From Chloroflexota bacterium (GTDB taxonomy: Bacteria; Chloroflexota; Anaerolineae; Aggregatilineales; Phototrophicaceae), in assembly GCA_023392115.1 (NCBI GenBank), contig JAEVZT010000069.1:1-9585 (forward strand): 9,585 bases of DNA, given 5' to 3'. The stretch's first letter is position 1. Every line of letters starts with the position of its first letter. The translations under genes were made by a program, and so were the position numbers. Positions 6,346-9,585 of the stretch are shown here, one piece after another. The notes under the pieces were generated by a model. It had not been told where the DNA came from. It ran no database searches and saw only the letters and a list, made by a program, of their open reading frames with translations.

Positions 6346-6881
6346 TACCACTCGAGGTAAAAGGTTGAGCAGTTGCCCTCGGCTTCGGAGTCGGGGACGG
6401 TTTCGAGTCGATGCAGGTGGAATTTGGTGGTTTGTGGCGGGCGGAAGGTGTATGCCAGCCGGTAGAGCAGTCCAAATTCAAGATCAGCGGGGTAGGGCGT
6501 GCGGCAGGTGAGGACGCCGCGGCGCTCGCCCTGCATCTGGAAGCCGTACGAGCCGACATCCTGCCCTCGATGGCTCGATTGATAAGCTTCATTGAGGCGC
6601 AGCAGCGCTTCAAGCAGCGTTCGAACGCCGGTTTGCGGAAACATCGCGCTGTCGGCAAGCGCCATGCCGACGGCGATCATGGTGACCGAGTTCTCGCGCT
6701 GCATTTCGCGTAGCAGATCAAGCTCCGTCTGCTGCGGATACCACGCGTCGCGCTGTATGTGCGCCAGCCCGTGCCGGTACAGAGCGTTCACCAACCGCTC
6801 GTAGCCCATCACCTCAATTGCTGCCGCGATCGCACTTCCGCGCGTTTCGTTCATAGGATGAAAGGCAACGAATTCAACCAT
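6345..6881 (-). CDS. Hypothetical protein with C-terminal PYPxD...W signature
   Basis: This is a 178-residue soluble protein with no signal peptide or membrane span, and I cannot assign a function. Visible pattern: helical N-terminal half (about 15-100), HRG at 104-106 with GSYGF (110-114), then C126-RTPYPADLEFGLLY (127-140) and a terminal C171-STFYLEW (172-178). The second half resembles, from memory, bacterial sensory or regulatory domains with a C-x2-PYPCD...G...C-x-Y-x2-W pattern. Here the second Cys of that pattern is Ala. I treat this as weak family resemblance only. The ATG at 6881 has GGAG (6892-6895) 10 nt upstream. It sits between thymidylate kinase (90-bp gap) and the importer ATPase (117-bp gap), all on one strand. 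In comparable importer operons the binding lipoprotein often precedes the ATPase; this protein has no lipobox and is far too small to be one. Confidence 0.8.
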   Translation of the reverse strand: MVEFVAFHPMNETRGSAIAAAIEVMGYERLVNALYRHGLAHIQRDAWYPQQTELDLLREMQRENSVTMIAVGMALADSAMFPQTGVRTLLEALLRLNEAYQSSHRGQDVGSYGFQMQGERRGVLTCRTPYPADLEFGLLYRLAYTFRPPQTTKFHLHRLETVPDSEAEGNCSTFYLEW

Positions 6882-6971
6882 ATCGCCCGGTCTCCACTCC
6901 CCACCCTTTCAGGGTAGAAGGGCGTGCCTAACAGAGCGCTTACGTAATGGCATGAAGTTTGTGAAAACGCG

Positions 6972-7637
6972 TTACAGAATTGTATCCTCGGATACATGTT
7001 CGAGCCGCAGCCACGCCGGCGCACTGCTGTTGACCGCCTCGATCACGGCATTGAGCACGTCGGTAACGCTGCCGTTGGCGTCGAGGATGTGCATCGACGC
7101 GCCGCGTGCCTGTAACATTTGGATAATCGTGAGATATTTGTCACGCGTTTCAGCCAACTGCTCCTCGAACAACTGGCGGTCGCCGCGGCGGGCGTCCATG
7201 CGCGCGTAGCACGTTTCGGGGCGCGCGTCCAAGAACAGGGTCACGTCCGGCGGGCGCGCTCCGGCGTTCAGCGCCAGCACGTCTTCGACGCTCAAGCCGC
7301 CCGTTGACTGGTAGACAAGCGACGACAGCAGGTAGCGGTCGCAGATCACGACGCGCCGGTCGCCAGCGGTCAGAAACGGCGCGATCACGCGCTCGTTGTG
7401 GTCGGCGCGGTTGAGGGCGAAGGCGAGCGCCAGCGTTCGTGACGAGACGGCAATTTCCTTGCGTAGAATCTGGCGGATATACTCACCCGCCGCCGACGGG
7501 TCATGCGGTTCGTAGGTCAGCAGAACGCGCTCGCCGAGCGCGGCGGACATGCGCTCGTGCAGGCGGCGTGAGATTTCACTCTTGCCCGAACCATCCAGCC
7601 CTTCGAGCACGATGAAAAAGTGGGGTTGCTCCGACAT
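6972..7637 (-). CDS. tmk: Thymidylate kinase (dTMP kinase)
   Basis: This 221-residue cytosolic P-loop kinase is predicted to phosphorylate dTMP to dTDP with ATP, an essential step in dTTP supply for both de novo synthesis and thymidine salvage. P-loop GLDGSGKS is at 13-20. YEP (42-44) occupies the place of the usual REPG motif, followed by GEYIR (51-55). The DRY motif is at 100-102, with SSLVYQ (105-110) and PDVTLFLD (129-136). An arginine-rich lid (R145, R149, R150, R153) follows. Length is normal for the family. The start is ATG 7637, preceded by GGAG (7643-7646) with a 5-nt spacer; the frame stays open to a GTG at 7685, but that would add a 16-residue non-homologous N-terminus. It heads a co-directional minus-strand block that includes a probable nucleoside importer, and is divergent from the GNAT gene. 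A related deoxynucleotide kinase is the main alternative. Confidence 0.88.
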   Translation of the reverse strand: MSEQPHFFIVLEGLDGSGKSEISRRLHERMSAALGERVLLTYEPHDPSAAGEYIRQILRKEIAVSSRTLALAFALNRADHNERVIAPFLTAGDRRVVICDRYLLSSLVYQSTGGLSVEDVLALNAGARPPDVTLFLDARPETCYARMDARRGDRQLFEEQLAETRDKYLTIIQMLQARGASMHILDANGSVTDVLNAVIEAVNSSAPAWLRLEHVSEDTIL

Positions 7638-7642
7638 CAAAG

Positions 7643-7646
7643 CTCC
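7643..7646 (-). promoter_or_regulatory. Ribosome binding site fixing the thymidylate kinase start
   Basis: Minus-strand GGAG lies 5 nt before ATG 7637-7635. It places the start 16 codons inside the longer frame that opens at GTG 7685. Confidence 0.7.
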
Positions 7647-7727
7647 GATCTGCATACAGCCTGATGGTAACGCCTCTTCGCACACCTCGACAAACCACTG
7701 AACCTTTATAAACTTCCATGAACCCTA

Positions 7728-7756
7728 TTGACTGCTGTAACAAACTGTGTTAGCCT
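7728..7756 (+). promoter_or_regulatory. Candidate promoter for the GNAT gene in the divergent region
   Basis: TTGACT (7728-7733) and TAGCCT (7751-7756) are separated by 17 bp, with a TG-rich stretch before the -10. The -35 is good (5/6) and the -10 is poor (3/6). Transcription would start near 7763, leaving a leader of about 20 nt. The TTG that would otherwise be read as an upstream start codon is the first half of the -35 box. The rest of the 147-bp divergent gap (7638-7784) holds a TTTATAAA palindrome (7705-7712) usable as a -10 for either strand. It also holds a minus-strand TTGTCG-18 bp-TACCAT pair that might drive the kinase gene. Confidence 0.45.
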
Positions 7757-7773
7757 GTCTGCAGGCTGTATAG

Positions 7774-7778
7774 AAGGA
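7774..7778 (+). promoter_or_regulatory. Ribosome binding site fixing the GNAT gene start
   Basis: AAGGA with a 6-nt spacer precedes ATG 7785. It favours the 326-residue product over the 345-residue frame opening at TTG 7728. Confidence 0.75.
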
Positions 7779-7784
7779 TGGTCT

Positions 7785-8765
7785 ATGATTGGCGATTTTG
7801 TGATCCGCGCCTATTCCACAGAGGATGTCGAAGCCGTCACCGACGTATGGAATCAGCATCAGGAGCTGATTGGCAGCGATTCGCGGCTTACGCCTGAATT
7901 GATGGCGGGCTTCATGAGCACGCCGACGTATGATGCCGGGCAGAACGCCTTCATCGTCGAGGATGCCGGCGGGCGGCTGATTGGCTTTTGCGATGTCGAT
8001 TACGTCCCGGAAACGGGACGGGCGTGGTCGGATGCGGTGCTGCTGCCTGAACGCCGCGGACGTGGCATTGAGGCGCAGTTGTTCCGCCGCGTCGAAGATC
8101 GGGTCTTCGAGCGCGCGCGGGCAGAGGGCACACCGCCGCACGTGCCGATCCATGTTAACCGCGTAACGACTGCCGGCGACAGCTATACGATCGATTTGCT
8201 GCGCGCGGATGATTATTTCCACGTCCGCTCGTCATACCGTATGATGATCGACCTGCACGGCGAGATCGACGTGCCGCCGCTGCCCGAAGGTGTCGAACTG
8301 CGTCCGTTTGATCTCGAGCAGCATGTGCACGCGGTGTATGAAGCGGTCACCGAAGCGTTCGTGGATCACTGGGGCTTCCACCGCGATCCGTTTGAAGTCT
8401 GGAAGCACTACATGCTCGAACGTCCGGATCAAGATATCTCGATGTGGCTCGTTGCGTGGGATGGCGACCAGATCGCCGGCGTGGCGCTGAACCGTCCGTT
8501 TGGCGAGCACGAGCCGGATAAGGCGTACGTCCAGACGCTCGGCGTTCGTAAGCCGTGGCGCAAGCAGGGATTAGGTTTCGCCCTGCTCAAGCACAGTTTC
8601 AAGATGTTTCAGGATCGCGGCTACGCACGGGCGGGTTTGGGCGTCGATGCCGCCAATACGACGAACGCCGTCGCGTTGTACGAACGCGCCGGGATGTATG
8701 TCGATCGGCAGTTTGTCACCTACCGCAAGATGCTGCACGGCAGCGCCGAAGATGCGATTGGCTGA
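7785..8765 (+). CDS. Tandem-GNAT N-acetyltransferase
   Basis: This 326-residue cytosolic protein is made of two GNAT domains that transfer acetyl from acetyl-CoA to an amine. The N-terminal domain (about 1-150) keeps an acetyl-CoA loop RRGRGI at 90-95. The C-terminal domain (about 165-315) has the canonical RKQGLG loop at 259-264, followed by GVDAANTTNAVALYERAGM, the motif B seen in MshD-like proteins. The domain order resembles mycothiol synthase, but I would not call it MshD: Chloroflexota are not generally known to make mycothiol and no other mycothiol gene is present. Many bacteria carry such two-domain enzymes with unknown small-molecule or protein substrates. Start ATG 7785 is chosen for its AAGGA ribosome site; the frame also opens at TTG 7728, which falls in the candidate -35 box. 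The gene is divergent from tmk and ends 11 bp before the stop of the convergent gene at 8777. Confidence 0.88.
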   Translation: MIGDFVIRAYSTEDVEAVTDVWNQHQELIGSDSRLTPELMAGFMSTPTYDAGQNAFIVEDAGGRLIGFCDVDYVPETGRAWSDAVLLPERRGRGIEAQLFRRVEDRVFERARAEGTPPHVPIHVNRVTTAGDSYTIDLLRADDYFHVRSSYRMMIDLHGEIDVPPLPEGVELRPFDLEQHVHAVYEAVTEAFVDHWGFHRDPFEVWKHYMLERPDQDISMWLVAWDGDQIAGVALNRPFGEHEPDKAYVQTLGVRKPWRKQGLGFALLKHSFKMFQDRGYARAGLGVDAANTTNAVALYERAGMYVDRQFVTYRKMLHGSAEDAIG

Positions 8766-8766
8766 G

Positions 8767-8793
8767 CGCTGTGGGGCTACCCGCCCCGCAGCG
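8767..8793. terminator. GC-rich hairpin at convergent gene ends
   Basis: Arms 8767-8777 and 8783-8793 pair over 11 bp, with one position that is a G-U wobble in the plus-strand RNA, around a 5-base loop (TACCC). The hairpin begins one base after the GNAT stop codon and contains the stop codon of the minus-strand gene. It could end or stabilise transcripts from both directions. No T-tract follows on either strand, so this is not a classical intrinsic terminator. Confidence 0.5.
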
Positions 8794-9585
8794 TACTGAT
8801 GCCCGCGACTGATTCGACGACCCAGCCGGTCAATCCGTCAACGGTCTGGACGTTCCACCAGCGGTAACCTTCGGCATCGACAGGTCCCCCGATGATCGTC
8901 AGCCGCGTCCCTTCGAGCAGGTGCGGGACGTCGGCGTTTTCGACGACAAACGGCTCCGGTCGCAGGTAGACGCCGGCAGGCGCGCTGACCGATATCTGCT
9001 GCCCGACGGCAAACTGCCCAGCCTGTGTTGGGATGGGCGTCACCGTCGGCGCGAGCGTATCCTGAACCGGCGTGTCATTCTGTACCCATTCGACAGCCAG
9101 CGCTCCGGCGACCTGTGCCGTGATCTCTAGCGGCGCGAATTCGCCGACTTGCGTGACAAAATAGCGGCGGTTGTTCTGCTCGTTGATCCGCTCATTGGTG
9201 ACGACGAGGACGGCGCTGCGATCCGGACTCCACGCGACCCTTTCCGGCGCTGTCGTGCCGATCACGTCGCTGATCGGACTGCCTGACGCGTCGTAGAGGC
9301 GCATGGCGCTGTTCGCGCCGTTCGGAGAACCGAGGGCGTAAATGGTTCCGTCGGCACGCTCGACGGCGTTTTGCAGCCACAATCCCGCCGCACTTCCGTT
9401 GAAGATCATGCTCTCCGCGCCGGTCGCCGGATCGATCCAGCGCAGGGCGATGACGCCATCCGCGCCTGTGCCGCTGACGAGGATCCGGCTGCCGTCCTGC
9501 GACCACGAGGCATGGTCGTAACGGTAAATCGCCTGCCGCGTTCTGGCGTAATTCGTGTCGGCGGCGGGCTGAATCACCGTGAAGG
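8777..9585 (-). CDS. WD40-like propeller and SH3b domain protein (5' end outside window)
   Basis: The gene runs off the right edge: the frame continues through 9585 without a stop, and the GTG at 9577 has no sign of being the true start. About 268 C-terminal residues are visible. The first part contains beta-propeller blades of the TolB/WD40-like type, marked by HASWSQDGSRILVSG and later VAWSPDRSAVLVV. A proline/threonine-rich linker (LAPTVTPIPT) follows. The C-terminal ~70 residues form a bacterial SH3 (SH3b) domain with GVYLRPEP, a GTRLTIIGGP stretch, and YRWWNVQ...GLTGWV. SH3b domains commonly bind peptidoglycan or other cell-surface polymers, so an exported or surface-anchored protein is likely. 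The signal peptide or lipobox would lie outside the window. The gene converges on the GNAT gene across a GC hairpin. Function beyond surface association or binding is unknown. Confidence 0.85.
   Translation of the reverse strand, partial: FTVIQPAADTNYARTRQAIYRYDHASWSQDGSRILVSGTGADGVIALRWIDPATGAESMIFNGSAAGLWLQNAVERADGTIYALGSPNGANSAMRLYDASGSPISDVIGTTAPERVAWSPDRSAVLVVTNERINEQNNRRYFVTQVGEFAPLEITAQVAGALAVEWVQNDTPVQDTLAPTVTPIPTQAGQFAVGQQISVSAPAGVYLRPEPFVVENADVPHLLEGTRLTIIGGPVDAEGYRWWNVQTVDGLTGWVVESVAGISTLRGG

Noticed and set aside
6903..6915. A 5-bp hairpin (ACCCT-TTC-AGGGT) between tmk and the 178-residue gene as a terminator.
   Set aside because: The stem is too short and no T-tract follows on the transcribed strand.
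7785..8765. Assigning the GNAT protein as mycothiol synthase (MshD).
   Set aside because: Two-domain GNAT architecture and motif B are not specific; no other mycothiol gene is present and the inferred phylum is not known for mycothiol.

Overview
The window is high-GC bacterial chromosome with compact genes, short gaps and several small palindromic repeats. The gene content (a YufO/YufP/YufQ-type nucleoside or simple-sugar ABC importer, a WD40-like plus SH3b protein, and a tandem-GNAT protein with MshD-like motifs) and the repeat style suggest Chloroflexota, probably Anaerolineae or a relative. That placement is an inference; no rRNA or marker gene confirms it.

Layout. Bases 1-120 hold a G-rich repeat tail and an extended -10 promoter. 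They precede a plus-strand gene (121-924) of unknown function whose only four cysteines form a possible metal site. A roughly 125-bp palindromic repeat (933-1057) separates it from a minus-strand block that reads leftward from about 7637 to 1063. In transcription order the block is thymidylate kinase (7637-6972), an unrecognised 178-residue protein (6881-6345), the two-NBD importer ATPase (6227-4680), a very long permease (4683-2458, overlapping the ATPase by ATGA), and a second permease (2361-1063). A heptanucleotide hairpin repeat lies between the two permease genes. Right of the kinase, a divergent intergenic region leads to a plus-strand tandem GNAT acetyltransferase (7785-8765). That gene converges, across a strong GC hairpin, on a minus-strand gene running off the right edge (8777-9585).

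How the genes may work together. The ATPase and two permeases form an importer of the B. subtilis NupOPQ/YufOPQ type. The substrate-binding lipoprotein (BMP family) that normally accompanies them is absent from this window. The first permease carries about 300 extra, mostly helical residues in an outward-facing loop, with internal repeats, and an extra membrane hairpin. The second permease has three additional N-terminal membrane segments. This altered importer architecture is the most unusual thing here. The kinase upstream on the same strand fits loosely with nucleoside salvage. A perfect TATAAT with a tandem 10-bp repeat directly before the ATPase suggests the transporter also has its own promoter.

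Four genes have in-frame upstream TTG or GTG codons that extend the open frame. For three of them I chose the internal ATG because it has a Shine-Dalgarno sequence; the fourth gene is cut by the window edge.
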